NCBI RefSeq assembly: GCF_001735805.1
Contig: NZ_CP017248.1
Span: forward strand, 7,254,001 to 7,318,000
From: Streptomyces fodineus
GTDB lineage: Bacteria > Actinomycetota > Actinomycetes > Streptomycetales > Streptomycetaceae
DNA length: 64,000 nucleotides
Direction of reading: 5' to 3'
Shown here: positions 9,488 to 17,726 of the stretch, piece by piece
Position numbering within the stretch: the stretch's first letter is position 1
How the letters are laid out: every line of letters starts with the position of its first letter
Translations under genes and position numbers: made by a program
The notes under the pieces: generated by a model
What the model was told of the DNA's origin: nothing
What the model saw: only the letters and a program-made list of their open reading frames with translations
Database searches by the model: none

Positions 9488-10426
9488 GTGCTTGATCCGC
9501 AGGGTTTGTACGCATGGGAGCCGAAGGGCCTCGCCGTTGTCGACATGGCGCTTGCCCAGGAGTCGGCCGGTCTTGTCATGCTCTACCACTTCGACGGATA
9601 CATCGACGCGGGCGAGACCGGGGACCAGATCGTCGAGCGGCTGCTCGACGCACTGCCCCACCAGCTCGTCGCGCGTTTCGACCACGACCGGCTCGTGGAC
9701 TACCGGGCCCGCCGGCCCCTGCTGACCTTCAAGCGGGACCGCTGGACCGACTACGAGGTCCCGGCCATCGAGGTCCGGCTCGTCCAGGACACCACGGGCG
9801 CCCCCTTCCTGCTGCTGTCCGGGCCGGAGCCGGACGTGGAGTGGGAGCGGTTCGCGGCGGCCGTACAGCAGATCGTGGAGCGGCTCGGGGTCCGTCTGTC
9901 CGTGAACTTCCACGGCATCCCCATGGGCGTCCCGCACACCCGCCCGGTCGGTCTCACCCCGCACGGCAACCGCACCGACCTGGTCCCGGGCCACCGCAGC
10001 CCCTTCGAGGAGGCCCAGGTGCCGGGCAGCGCCGAATCGCTGGTGGAGTACCGCCTGCTGGAGGCAGGGCACGACGTCCTGGGCGTCGCCGCGCACGTGC
10101 CGCACTACATCGCCCGCTCGGCGTACCCGGACGCCGCCCTGACCGTCCTGGAGGCCATCACGGCCGCCACCGGGCTGGTCCTGCCGGGCATCGCGCACTC
10201 GCTGCGCACGGACGCGCACCGCACCCAGACGGAGATCGACCGGCAGATCCAGGAGGGCGACGAGGAGCTCACCGCGCTCGTCCAGGGCCTTGAGCACCAG
10301 TACGACGCCGCCGCGGGCGCCGAGACCCGGGGCAACATGCTCGCCGAGCCGGTGGAGATCCCGTCGGCGGACGAGATCGGGCGCGAGTTCGAGCGGTTCC
10401 TGGCGGAGCGGGAGGGCGACAGCTGA
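9488..10426 (+). CDS. PAC2 family protein
   Basis: A 312-residue protein of the PAC2 (proteasome assembly chaperone 2-like) family. It shows the typical start LYHFDGYIDAGETGDQIV, the LLLSGPEPDVEWERF segment, and VNFHGIPMGVPHTRP followed by HVPHYIARSAYPDAAL. In actinobacteria these proteins are conserved, but no biochemical role is firmly assigned; a link to proteasome assembly is inferred from the name-giving eukaryotic family. A GAGGAGGAG site precedes the GTG start. The C-terminal part (about 250-312) is charged and likely helical. It lies just upstream of coaE. Confidence 0.85.
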   Translation: MLDPQGLYAWEPKGLAVVDMALAQESAGLVMLYHFDGYIDAGETGDQIVERLLDALPHQLVARFDHDRLVDYRARRPLLTFKRDRWTDYEVPAIEVRLVQDTTGAPFLLLSGPEPDVEWERFAAAVQQIVERLGVRLSVNFHGIPMGVPHTRPVGLTPHGNRTDLVPGHRSPFEEAQVPGSAESLVEYRLLEAGHDVLGVAAHVPHYIARSAYPDAALTVLEAITAATGLVLPGIAHSLRTDAHRTQTEIDRQIQEGDEELTALVQGLEHQYDAAAGAETRGNMLAEPVEIPSADEIGREFERFLAEREGDS

Positions 10427-10441
10427 ACTCCGCCGGTCCCG

Positions 10442-10464
10442 CTGTCAGTGGCAGGGCCTAAGCT
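10442..10464 (+). promoter_or_regulatory. RecA-NDp/PafBC-like promoter of coaE (one mismatch)
   Basis: CTGTCAGTG (10442-10450), eight bases, then TAAGCT (10459-10464). This matches TTGTCRGTG-N8-TANNNT except for the first base. The hexamer ends seven bases before the coaE ATG, so the transcript would be leaderless. Confidence 0.55.
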
Positions 10465-10471
10465 GGCGCTC

Positions 10472-11083
10472 ATGCTGAAAGTGGGCCTGACCGGCGGCAT
10501 CGGCGCCGGCAAGAGCGAGGTGTCACGGCTGCTCGTGGAGCACGGGGCCGTGCTGATCGACGCGGACCGCATCGCGCGCGAGGTCGTGGCGCCCGGCACC
10601 CCCGGACTCGCCGCCGTGGTCGAGGCCTTCGGCGAGGACATCCTCACCGCGGACGGCGGCCTGGACCGGCCCAGACTGGGCTCGATCGTCTTCGCCGACC
10701 CCGAGAAGCTCGCCGTCCTCAACTCGATCGTGCACCCTCTGGTGGGCGCCCGCTCCCGCGCGCTGGAGGAGGCCGCGGCCGACGACGCCGTCGTGATCCA
10801 CGACGTCCCCCTCCTCACGGAGAACGGTCTCGCCCCGCTCTACGACCTCGTGATCGTCGTCGACGCGAGCCCCGAGACCCAGCTCGACCGGCTGGTCCGG
10901 CTGCGCGGGATGACCGAGGAGGACGCACGCGCGCGTATGGCCGCGCAGGCCACCCGCGAGCAGCGCCGGAAGATCGCGGACATCGTGATCGACAACGACG
11001 TACCCCTGGACGCCCTGCACAAGCGCGTCGCCGAGGTGTGGGAGGACCTCATACGGCGGGCTCGCGCGGGTTCCGCGGAATAG
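10472..11083 (+). CDS. coaE: Dephospho-CoA kinase
   Basis: A 203-residue P-loop kinase that phosphorylates the 3'-hydroxyl of dephospho-CoA in the last step of CoA synthesis. The start MLKVGLTGGIGAGKSEVS carries the Walker A motif (GGIGAGKS). DADRIAREVV, the lid-like region, and DVPLLTENGLAPLYDLVIVVDA follow, as in CoaE. An in-frame GTG at 10448 is less likely: the ATG gives the family N-terminus and sits seven bases after a -10-like TAAGCT, implying a leaderless message. Many bacterial CoaE proteins are of this size. Confidence 0.93.
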   Translation: MLKVGLTGGIGAGKSEVSRLLVEHGAVLIDADRIAREVVAPGTPGLAAVVEAFGEDILTADGGLDRPRLGSIVFADPEKLAVLNSIVHPLVGARSRALEEAAADDAVVIHDVPLLTENGLAPLYDLVIVVDASPETQLDRLVRLRGMTEEDARARMAAQATREQRRKIADIVIDNDVPLDALHKRVAEVWEDLIRRARAGSAE

Positions 11084-11133
11084 CGGCCCCGTTCGCGGGC
11101 GTTGAAACGCTCAAGTGAGGGAAGGACTCTGCC

Positions 11134-11514
11134 GTGCCCGAGACCAGCGGTTCCGCCGGACGCAGTCCGGAAACGCATGTCATCGACTTCCGTGCAGCCG
11201 AGCATCTGCTCAACTCACGGGATCCGCGGGGCGCGGTGAAGCTGCTCGACGGAGTCATCGCCGCATACCCGGAGAACACCGCGGCCCGGCTGCTCCGCGC
11301 GCGTGCGTTCTTCGCCGCGGCGCAACTGCGGCCCGCCGAGCTGGAGTTCACCATCGTGCTGGAGCGCGAGCCGGACAACGCCTTCGCGCACTTCGCACTG
11401 GCCCGCACCTATGAACGCCAGGGCCGCCCCGAGCAGGCCAAGCGCCACTTCCGGCTCGCGGCCGCACTGGATCCCAACCCGGAGTATCTGAAGTCGGCAC
11501 GCTTCGACGACTGA
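11134..11514 (+). CDS. Tetratricopeptide repeat protein
   Basis: A 126-residue cytoplasmic protein built of about three TPR-like helical pairs. HLLNSRDPRGAVKLLDGVIA, RLLRARAFFAAAQLRPAELE and AHFALARTYERQGRPEQAKR each show the W/A-x2-LG-Y-like periodicity with a Pro at the repeat end. TPRs mediate protein contacts; no partner is evident. It starts at a GTG with a GGAAGGA-like site and follows coaE by 50 bases in the same direction, so it may be co-transcribed. Confidence 0.85.
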   Translation: MPETSGSAGRSPETHVIDFRAAEHLLNSRDPRGAVKLLDGVIAAYPENTAARLLRARAFFAAAQLRPAELEFTIVLEREPDNAFAHFALARTYERQGRPEQAKRHFRLAAALDPNPEYLKSARFDD

Positions 11515-11549
11515 GCGCGGCTCACCCGTGGGCCCCGCGTGCGTCGTCA

Positions 11550-11846
11550 TCATGGATGCCGATGCCTCGGTGGCCGCCGGAACGGCGGTCCGTCGTCCGG
11601 CGGCTGGTACGGCGGTATGTCACGGCCCGGCTGATAGTGCGGGCCCTGCCGGATGTGCCGGAGAACCACGGTCATGTCGAGGGTGACCACCAGCCACAGC
11701 ACCCCGCAGGCCGCAGCCCAGCCGGGGCGCCCGGCGAGCGCGAACGCCACCGTGCCGAAGACCGCCCAGACCAGCCCCCACACGCACAGCCAGAACCGCG
11801 CCCGCAGAGCACTGCGCGCGGTCGCCGGTTCACTGCCCGTACGCAT
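11550..11846 (-). CDS. DUF6343 family small membrane protein
   Basis: A 98-residue protein with two membrane segments (about residues 15-35 and 38-58), followed by a short His/Pro-rich tail beginning RHIRQGPHYQPGRDIPPYQ. The start ATG gives MRTGSEPATARSALRARFWLC in two adjacent pieces and is preceded by GGAGGAG about ten bases upstream. A longer in-frame start upstream would overlap the divergent acyltransferase gene. The family is common in Streptomyces and has no known function. Confidence 0.75.
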   Translation of the reverse strand: MRTGSEPATARSALRARFWLCVWGLVWAVFGTVAFALAGRPGWAAACGVLWLVVTLDMTVVLRHIRQGPHYQPGRDIPPYQPPDDGPPFRRPPRHRHP

Positions 11847-11932
11847 CGGACCACCACTCCTCCTTGCAACGTACTCTTCGCTGACGACGTTCATCAACGG
11901 CGCTCGTCCGTCGCTCGTCGAAGGGGGATCCA

Positions 11933-12859
11933 TTGCTGCCGGACGCCGACGACCTGCCCGAACTGCTCCTCGACCTGGCCGTGCCGCACGAGGACATCAA
12001 CGAACTCGTGACCCGGCGCTCCCGGCTCACCGGTGACCCGGGAGCGCTGAGACTCCTGGAGGAGTGCGTCGAGGAACTGTTCCGCGACCCGGAGGACACC
12101 GGCCGCACACCCGACCTCGCCAGGCACTTCGATGCGGCGCCGGCCGAGCTGTCCGGCATCTTCGGCGTGTACGTCTTCGTCGCCGCCCTCCCGCGCACCC
12201 TCGCCCGGCACCGGGAACGCGGCATCCCGCCCGAGATCTCCCGGCGCACCCTGGCCGACCTGGGCCGTCAGATGGCGGTGCACCGCAGACGGCACGGCTC
12301 GACCGGCGTGCACGCGCGGCGCTGGCTCGTGCGGCACTTCCGGGGTGAGCTGTTCCAGCTGGGCCGGCTGCAGTTCGAGCGGGCGCACCTCGGGCAGCGC
12401 ACGGCGCCGGTGCTCGCGGCGGCCGGAGTGGCGGCGGTCCCCGGCACGCCCTGCCTGAACCTGCACATACCCGACTTCCACGGCCCGCTGACCCCGTCCG
12501 CCTGTGACCGCTCCCTGGCGTGGGCGCGCGAGTTCTTCGCCGTGCACTTCCCCGAGGAGCGGCCGGTGGCGGCGCTGTGCCACTCCTGGCTGCTCGACCC
12601 GCAGTTGAAGCGGTACCTGCCCGCCGACTCCAACATCGTCCGCTTCCAGGAGCGGTTCCGCACCGTCCGGAAGGACATCGAGCCGTCCGACACCGACCCC
12701 GTCCAGTTCGTCTTCGGCGATCCCGATCTGCCGGTCGCGGGGCTGCCGCGTCGCACAGCCGTGGAACGGGCCGTGGGGGACCATCTGCGGGCGGGCGGAC
12801 ACTGGTACATCGGGCGCGGCTGGTTCCCGTTCCCGACCGGACCGGCTTCCGCCGCATAG
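11933..12859 (+). CDS. Acyltransferase domain-containing (GNAT-like, DUF5596-type) protein
   Basis: A 308-residue protein starting at TTG after a GGGGG site. The N-terminal half is helical. The central and C-terminal blocks, including GELFQLGRLQFER, CLNLHIPDFHGPL, CHSWLLDPQLKRYLP, SNIVRFQERF and GHWYIGRGWFPF, are typical of Streptomyces proteins annotated as acyltransferase-domain (NAT_N plus GNAT_C) proteins. The acyl donor and acceptor are unknown. It is divergent from the DUF6343 gene, with 86 bases between them. Confidence 0.75.
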   Translation: MLPDADDLPELLLDLAVPHEDINELVTRRSRLTGDPGALRLLEECVEELFRDPEDTGRTPDLARHFDAAPAELSGIFGVYVFVAALPRTLARHRERGIPPEISRRTLADLGRQMAVHRRRHGSTGVHARRWLVRHFRGELFQLGRLQFERAHLGQRTAPVLAAAGVAAVPGTPCLNLHIPDFHGPLTPSACDRSLAWAREFFAVHFPEERPVAALCHSWLLDPQLKRYLPADSNIVRFQERFRTVRKDIEPSDTDPVQFVFGDPDLPVAGLPRRTAVERAVGDHLRAGGHWYIGRGWFPFPTGPASAA

Positions 12860-12962
12860 CGTCGGGTTGCTGCGGGTTTGCTGAGTCTGCCGCAAAGTAA
12901 CTCGAACGGGTGAACCGGTGCTGGACGGGAACGGGCGTGCGAGGGTGGGCCGTTGTTCGGGC

Positions 12963-13658
12963 ATGACGGTCGAAATGCGCGAGGGATACGAGGGCACGGG
13001 ACCCGGTGCGATCACCCCGGACGGCTGCGCGGTCGAGTTGTACGAGCGGCTGCCGGTGGGCGACGAGCCGGACACCATCGCCGCGGCGGTACCGGCCGGG
13101 GCGCACATCCTGGAACTGGGCAGCGGAGTGGGCCGCATGACCCATCCCCTGCTGGAACGCGGCTTCACGGTCACGGCGGTGGACGAGTCCGCCGACATGC
13201 TGAGCCGGATCCACGGGGCACGCACGATATGCGGGCCCATAGAGCAACTGGACCTGGGCGGTGAGAAGTTCGACGTGGTGATGCTCGCGTCGTTTCTCGT
13301 GCACGCCGGTGACGAGGAGGTCCGCAGGGGCATGCTGCGCACGTGTGCCGGCCATGTCGCGGAGGGCGGCTGTGTGCTCATCCAGCGGGAGGGCGCGGAC
13401 TACCACACGAACGTCCCGAGGGAGCGGATCGACCCGAGCGGCTTCACCGTACGGATCGCCTCGGTGGAGCCCGCCGGAGACGGGGTGAACTCGGTCCGTG
13501 CGGAGTATGTCTTCCCGGACGCGGTCTGGACCCAGACATTCCTGGCCCGGCCCCTGACGAAGGAGCAGTTCGAGTCGGCATTGGAGGAGGCGGGGCTGGA
13601 GGTGGACGCGTATCTGACACCTGACCGGACATGGGTGCGGGCCGTGCCGAAGGCATAG
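12963..13658 (+). CDS. Class I SAM-dependent methyltransferase
   Basis: A 231-residue methyltransferase. The SAM site is visible as HILELGSGVGRMTHPLLERG, followed by VTAVDESADML (acidic loop) and GGEKFDVVMLASFLVHAG. The C-terminal beta part (RAEYVFPDAVWTQTFLARPL) is consistent with the methyltransferase_11/25 fold. No substrate can be inferred from the neighbours. The ATG start follows an in-frame upstream GTG region without a good ribosome binding site; the call rests on the conserved core. Confidence 0.85.
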   Translation: MTVEMREGYEGTGPGAITPDGCAVELYERLPVGDEPDTIAAAVPAGAHILELGSGVGRMTHPLLERGFTVTAVDESADMLSRIHGARTICGPIEQLDLGGEKFDVVMLASFLVHAGDEEVRRGMLRTCAGHVAEGGCVLIQREGADYHTNVPRERIDPSGFTVRIASVEPAGDGVNSVRAEYVFPDAVWTQTFLARPLTKEQFESALEEAGLEVDAYLTPDRTWVRAVPKA

Positions 13659-13761
13659 CCGGCACTCCGTCGCACCGGACGGCCGGCGAGCGATGAGTTT
13701 CCGGATCGTGCCGGGTCTACCTCGGTGAAAGCAATGGGCACCGCTTCCCCAGGAGATCCTC

Positions 13762-14211
13762 ATGTCCGAGACCACCACCCCCGTCGTCCCCACCGCTTCC
13801 GTCGCCTCCACCGGCTCCGCCGGCGGCCGCAGGCGCGCGGCCCGGATCGCGCTGCGGACCGTGCAGGTGCTGCTCGCGCTGTTCTACGGCATCGCGAGCG
13901 CGCTGCCCAAGCTCATCGCGCACCCCTCGGCCGTCGAGTCCTTCGACAAGATCGGCTGGGGCAGCGGGGCGATGTACACCATCGGCGCGCTCGAACTCGC
14001 CGGAGCGGTCGCGCTGTTGATCCCCGTGCTGCAGTCGGTGGCGGCGATCGCGCTCAGTGCGCTGATGGTGGGCGCGTTCATCGTCCAGCTCACGGTCTTC
14101 GACGGCCAGTACGCCGCGACCCCGCTGATCCTGATGGTCCCGCTCACCCTGATCGCCTGGGCCCGCCGCGGCCACAACGCGGAACTGCTGCGCTTGGTAC
14201 GGCGGCGGTGA
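13762..14211 (+). CDS. DoxX family membrane protein
   Basis: A 149-residue integral membrane protein with four predicted helices (about residues 28-50, 68-90, 95-115 and 118-138). It has the DoxX-type feature of a short charged loop carrying LPKLIAHPSAVESFDKIGWG between helices 1 and 2. DoxX proteins are related to quinol oxidase subunits and membrane oxidoreductases, but this small subtype has no assigned substrate. AGGAGAT precedes the ATG. Confidence 0.85.
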   Translation: MSETTTPVVPTASVASTGSAGGRRRAARIALRTVQVLLALFYGIASALPKLIAHPSAVESFDKIGWGSGAMYTIGALELAGAVALLIPVLQSVAAIALSALMVGAFIVQLTVFDGQYAATPLILMVPLTLIAWARRGHNAELLRLVRRR

Positions 14212-14441
14212 CCCTGCCGACGCCGACACGAACGCCGCCGACCGGGCGCGGGGGTCCGGTCGACGGCGTTGGCGGGTGCCGGTAAGGGCTCGCCCGCCTT
14301 CCTTCGGGTCACCGCTTGCGGTGGCGTCCGTCGGTTTCGTCGGGTCTGGGGTCGTGTTGGCTGGGTGGGGGCCGGGGCAATGTCGGCCGTGCGGGGGGGC
14401 GACGGTGCCGATGGGGGCCTGTGTGAGGTAAGCCCTTCGGG

Positions 14442-15278
14442 TCACCGTCCCCGGGGACGCCCGTCGGTCCCGCCGGACCCGGTCCCGCCGGACCCGGTCC
14501 CGCCGGACCCGGTTCCGCCGTGCCTACCGGCCCCACTGGACTTGGTTCTGCCGTACCTACCGGTCCCACCGGCCCCGGATCCGCTGCGCCTGCCGGTCTC
14601 GCGGCGTCCGCCGGAGCCCTCGCGGTCGCCCGACCCGGACCCGGCCGGTCCACCGGAACTACCGGGCTCGCCCGGGCCGCCGGATCCGGCGAAGCCGGCG
14701 GGGGCTGCGGCGCTGCCGAAGGCTCCGTAGCCGCCTGGAACACCGAGGCCGCGGAGGCGTTCCAGTTCGCGGCGGTCGCGCTTGGTGGGGCGGCCGGCGC
14801 CTCGGTCGCGGAGGCCGGCGGGGGCGACGGCCTCGCGGGGCGGGGGCGGAGGGGAGTTGTCGATGTAGCACTGCGCGGCCACGGGCGCGCCGACCCGCTT
14901 GCGGATCAGGCGCTTGACGATCACGACTCGTTCCCGGCCCTCGTGCCGCAGGCGCACCTCGTCGCCGACGCGCACGGAGTAGGCGGGCTTCACCCGCTCG
15001 CCGTTCACATGGACGTGGCCGCCCCGGCAGGCGGTGGCGCCGAGGGAACGCGTCTTGATCAGCCGCACGGCCCAGATCCAGCTGTCGATCCGGACGGTCT
15101 CGCCCTTGGCCGGCCCTGCGGCCTCGGCGGCGGCCACCGCGGCGGCGATCTTCGGATCGACCGGCTGGCCGACGGAGGCACCGGAGCCCTGGGTGTGCTG
15201 GGCGTCGTGGGCGGGGGTGGTCCCGTCCGGTCCGCCGGTCCCACGGTTCACGTTCTCGTCCGCATCCTCGGAAGCCAT
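14442..15278 (-). CDS. S4-domain RNA-binding protein (Hsp15-like) with repetitive tail
   Basis: A 278-residue protein. Residues about 60-125 form an S4 RNA-binding domain (RIDSWIWAVRLIKTRSLGAT, ACRGGHVHVNGERVKPAYSV, VGDEVRL), close to heat-shock protein 15 that binds stalled ribosomal subunits. The segment GRPTKRDRRELERLRG closes the usual core. Beyond it runs an unusual Gly/Ser/Thr/Arg-rich tail of about 80 residues, largely GSGGT-type repeats. The N-terminal 55 residues are also low complexity. The tail is encoded partly by perfect 15-bp direct repeats. Binding of rRNA or tRNA-bearing 50S subunits is inferred from family. Confidence 0.85.
   Translation of the reverse strand: MASEDADENVNRGTGGPDGTTPAHDAQHTQGSGASVGQPVDPKIAAAVAAAEAAGPAKGETVRIDSWIWAVRLIKTRSLGATACRGGHVHVNGERVKPAYSVRVGDEVRLRHEGRERVVIVKRLIRKRVGAPVAAQCYIDNSPPPPPREAVAPAGLRDRGAGRPTKRDRRELERLRGLGVPGGYGAFGSAAAPAGFAGSGGPGEPGSSGGPAGSGSGDREGSGGRRETGRRSGSGAGGTGRYGRTKSSGAGRHGGTGSGGTGSGGTGSGGTDGRPRGR
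14466..14510. repeat. Three perfect 15-bp tandem repeats in S4-protein tail
   Basis: GGTCCCGCCGGACCC occurs three times head to tail, then continues degenerate (GGTTCCGCCG). The unit encodes the GSGGT pentad on the minus strand, so copy changes keep the reading frame. Confidence 0.9.
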
Positions 15279-15449
15279 GCCCCGACCTTAACTCCGTCGG
15301 CCGGGCGAGCCGGAGGCGTTTTCCTGGGGGCGGCGGGTGCCGGGCGGTGAAGTGGCGGGGGTGCAGTCGAGGACAGAGGGCCGGGAACCCACGGGTTCGC
15401 GGCACTGACGGCCGCGCACCCCCGACCTGCTGGGGCATACGGTGGCTGT

Positions 15450-16145
15450 ATGGACGACACCAGCCCCCTCGCCCGGCTCGACCGGCGTGTCGCTGACTGC
15501 CGGGCCTGCCCCCGGCTGGTCGAGTGGCGCGAGGAGGTGGCCCGCACGAAACGGGCCGCGTTCGCCGACTGGACGTACTGGGGGCGGCCGGTGCCCGGCT
15601 TCGGTCCCGCGGACGCCCGGCTGGTGATCATCGGGCTGGCCCCCGCCGCGCACGGCGGCAACCGCACCGGCCGGATGTTCACCGGTGACCGCTCCGGAGA
15701 CGTCCTCTACCAGGCGCTGTACGACGTGGGGCTCGCCTCGCAGCCCACCTCCGTCAGCGCCGACGACGGGCTGGAGCTGTACGGCGTCCGTGTCACCGCG
15801 CCGGTGCACTGCGCCCCGCCCGCCAACAAACCGACCCCCGGCGAGCGCGACACCTGCCGCCCCTGGCTGGTCCAGGAACTGAGGCTGCTGCGCCCGACGT
15901 TGAAGGCCGCGGTCGTGCTCGGCGCCTTCGGCTGGCAGGCCGCGCTGCCCGCGTTGGCCGAGGCGGGCTGGACCGTGCCCCGGCCCCGCCCGGCCTTCGC
16001 CCACGGCACCCGGGTCGCCCTCGACGGCCTCGACCTCTTCGGATGCTTCCACGTCAGCCAGCGCAACACCTTCACCGGTCGGCTCACCGCCGAGATGCTG
16101 CGCGAAGTGCTGGGTACGGCCGCGGAGGCGGCCGGACTGCGGTAA
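15450..16145 (+). CDS. Family 5 uracil-DNA glycosylase (UdgB-like)
   Basis: A 231-residue base-excision repair enzyme that would remove uracil and related damaged bases from DNA. Family-5 motif A is GLAPAAHGGNRTGRMFTGD; the distal motif is HVSQRNTFTG. N-terminal Cys residues (CRACPRLVEWR) plus later Cys residues (VHCAPPANKPT, RDTCRPW) would bind the 4Fe-4S cluster. The length is slightly below typical. The ATG is preceded by TACGGT ending six bases upstream and no ribosome binding site, so it is probably leaderless. No full PafBC-type -35 is present. Confidence 0.9.
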   Translation: MDDTSPLARLDRRVADCRACPRLVEWREEVARTKRAAFADWTYWGRPVPGFGPADARLVIIGLAPAAHGGNRTGRMFTGDRSGDVLYQALYDVGLASQPTSVSADDGLELYGVRVTAPVHCAPPANKPTPGERDTCRPWLVQELRLLRPTLKAAVVLGAFGWQAALPALAEAGWTVPRPRPAFAHGTRVALDGLDLFGCFHVSQRNTFTGRLTAEMLREVLGTAAEAAGLR

Positions 16146-16175
16146 CCCACGCCAGCCGCCAGCCGCCTCTGGCTG

Positions 16176-16436
16176 GTGATGATCGCGCTGGCGGTCTGGT
16201 TCCTGGCCAAGGCCCACTGGCGCATCCCGCCGACTTCCACCCCGCGCCCGGTGTCCATCGGCGGCCTCGGCGCCTTCCTGGGCCCGCTGTTCGGTGTGAT
16301 CGTGATCGACTACAGCCGTCACGGTGAGCCGGAACCGTCAGGGCCGGGCCGCCAGACGTACCGCACGTCCGGCTCCCGCTCCTCGTTGCCGCTGCCGTCG
16401 GTGAACTCGACGGCCGTGAAGCCGTGGCGCTCGTAG
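16176..16436 (+). CDS. Possible small membrane protein
   Basis: An open frame whose first 50 codons have strongly G/C-biased third positions. It encodes a membrane helix (MIALAVWFLAKA) and a second hydrophobic stretch (GLGAFLGPLFGVIVIDY). It lies 30 bases after the uracil glycosylase stop in the same phase, so it may be a small gene or a relic. The last third is antisense to the GNAT gene and loses this character. A GTG at 16173 is an alternative start. No family was recognised. Confidence 0.35.
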   Translation: MMIALAVWFLAKAHWRIPPTSTPRPVSIGGLGAFLGPLFGVIVIDYSRHGEPEPSGPGRQTYRTSGSRSSLPLPSVNSTAVKPWRS

Positions 16437-16798
16437 AAGCGGTGGGCGGGCCGGTTGACCTGGAAGGTCCACAGGGTCAGCCCGCCCGGGCTGCGCTCCT
16501 TGGCCAGAGCCACCAACCGGTCGCCGATGCCACGCCCCCGCCAGTCGGGGGCCAGGTACAGCTGGGACAGCAACTCCCCGTCCAGCACCATCAGTCCGAT
16601 GATCCCGCCGCCGGGGGCCTGCGCCACCCAGGTCTCCCGCGACGGCACGACGACATCCCGGATGTACTCCCGCACCTCGTCGTCGGTGTGCGGCCGCACG
16701 ACGGTGGGCAGGGCGGCACGGAAGGAGCGCAGATACACATCGGCGGCGGCACGGGCGTCGGCCGCCACGGCCCGGCGCAGCACGACCTCGTGCGTCAC
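16319..16798 (-). CDS. GNAT family N-acetyltransferase
   Basis: A 159-residue acetyltransferase. Motif A, LYLAPDWRGRGIGDRLVALA, contains the R-x-x-G-x-G acetyl-CoA pyrophosphate-binding loop; NRPAHRFYERHGF is motif B. The acceptor substrate is unknown. It starts at a GTG that overlaps the stop of the upstream Rid gene as GTGA, indicating translational coupling. A longer frame upstream is only the shadow of the Rid gene. Confidence 0.88.
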   Translation of the reverse strand: MTHEVVLRRAVAADARAAADVYLRSFRAALPTVVRPHTDDEVREYIRDVVVPSRETWVAQAPGGGIIGLMVLDGELLSQLYLAPDWRGRGIGDRLVALAKERSPGGLTLWTFQVNRPAHRFYERHGFTAVEFTDGSGNEEREPDVRYVWRPGPDGSGSP

Positions 16799-17214
16799 CG
16801 GCCTTCCTCCGCCCGCTCCGGCACCACGGCCGTGGCCGTGATCTCCACCAGCTGCCCGGTGTAGCCGAGGCAGGCGACACCGAGCAGCGTGGACGAGTGC
16901 GGCCCCGCACTCAGCCCGGAGGCCTCCACGACATCCCATACCGCGGACAGCACCGAGGGCTCGCTGCTCACCACGTAGACATCCGTGGCGACCACCTGCC
17001 CCAAGTCGCTTCCCACGGCCCGCAGTTGTTCCTCCAGGTTGGCGATCACCTGCTCGGCCTGCCGCACGGGATTGCCCTCGCCGACGAGCTTCCCCTCGGC
17101 GTCGAGAGGCACGGCCCCGGCGAGGAAGGCCAGCTTCGTCCCGGCCTCGACGACGGAGGCGTGGGAATAGGTGGGCGGCGGGAAGAGGGCAGGGACGGTG
17201 ACGCGCCGGATCAT
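16795..17214 (-). CDS. Rid family protein
   Basis: A 139-residue member of the Rid (YjgF/YER057c/UK114) family, which forms trimers and in some members hydrolyses reactive enamine/imine intermediates. Visible blocks are YSHASVVEAGTKLAFLAGAV, AEQVIANLEEQLRAVGSDLG and VEITATAVVPE. The Arg of true RidA in the (R)SCVEV block is not evident here (GYTGQLVEI), so imine deaminase activity is uncertain. AGGAG lies ten bases before the ATG. It is coupled to the downstream GNAT gene by a 4-base overlap. Confidence 0.85.
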   Translation of the reverse strand: MIRRVTVPALFPPPTYSHASVVEAGTKLAFLAGAVPLDAEGKLVGEGNPVRQAEQVIANLEEQLRAVGSDLGQVVATDVYVVSSEPSVLSAVWDVVEASGLSAGPHSSTLLGVACLGYTGQLVEITATAVVPERAEEGR

Positions 17215-17351
17215 GAGGGCTGCACTCCTACGGTGGCAGTGGACAACTTCACGATGATCGGTGCCGCTCGGCCCCGCCCGCATCCGATTTCTCAGGACGA
17301 CGGGACATGGACGTAGAACGAGGAGACGCGGAGCGCGTCCGCGCCCGTCGG

Positions 17352-17726
17352 TCAGGTGTCGACGGCGACGGTGCCGGCGATGTCACGCCCGCCGCCGCGC
17401 GGCGATCGGATCCAGTACCTCCTCGAGAAGTCGTGGTCGTCATCGTGCTCCCGCCCGGCCGGGCCCGGTTCGCGCCGTAGCCGCTTCACGCTCGACACCG
17501 TGAACGACTCCGGAGCGCAGCACCGGCCGAGGGCGCCCTCGGTGAGCGAGGCCAGGTCCCAGAGGCCGAACCGCCGTCCCTCGCCGAACGCGACGGAGCG
17601 CAGCAGAGGGGAGGAGGACAGACGTTCGTGCAACCGAAGGGCTTGATCATCCTTCATGTGCCGGGAGCGCAGGGACACCCTCGCGGGCCGTCCCCGTACC
17701 GCGCGCTCTTCGTCCGGAGCTGTCAT
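17352..17726 (-). CDS. Hypothetical protein coupled to frameshifted HTH-like gene
   Basis: A 124-residue frame whose ATG overlaps the stop of the upstream gene as ATGA, implying translational coupling. The central part (LRLHERLSSSPLLRSVAFGEGRRFGLWDLASLTEG, seen in pieces) looks like a small folded domain. The C-terminus is Arg/Asp-rich. I do not recognise a family. It is the distal gene of a two-gene unit whose first gene is frameshifted, so its expression may depend on reinitiation. It is part of the accessory island between the Rid gene and the TIR ATPase. Confidence 0.5.
   Translation of the reverse strand: MTAPDEERAVRGRPARVSLRSRHMKDDQALRLHERLSSSPLLRSVAFGEGRRFGLWDLASLTEGALGRCCAPESFTVSSVKRLRREPGPAGREHDDDHDFSRRYWIRSPRGGGRDIAGTVAVDT

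Noticed and set aside
15396..15420. Minus-strand CGTCAGTG resembling the PafBC-type -35 block
   Set aside because: No TANNNT hexamer follows at eight bases, and no gene starts nearby on that strand.
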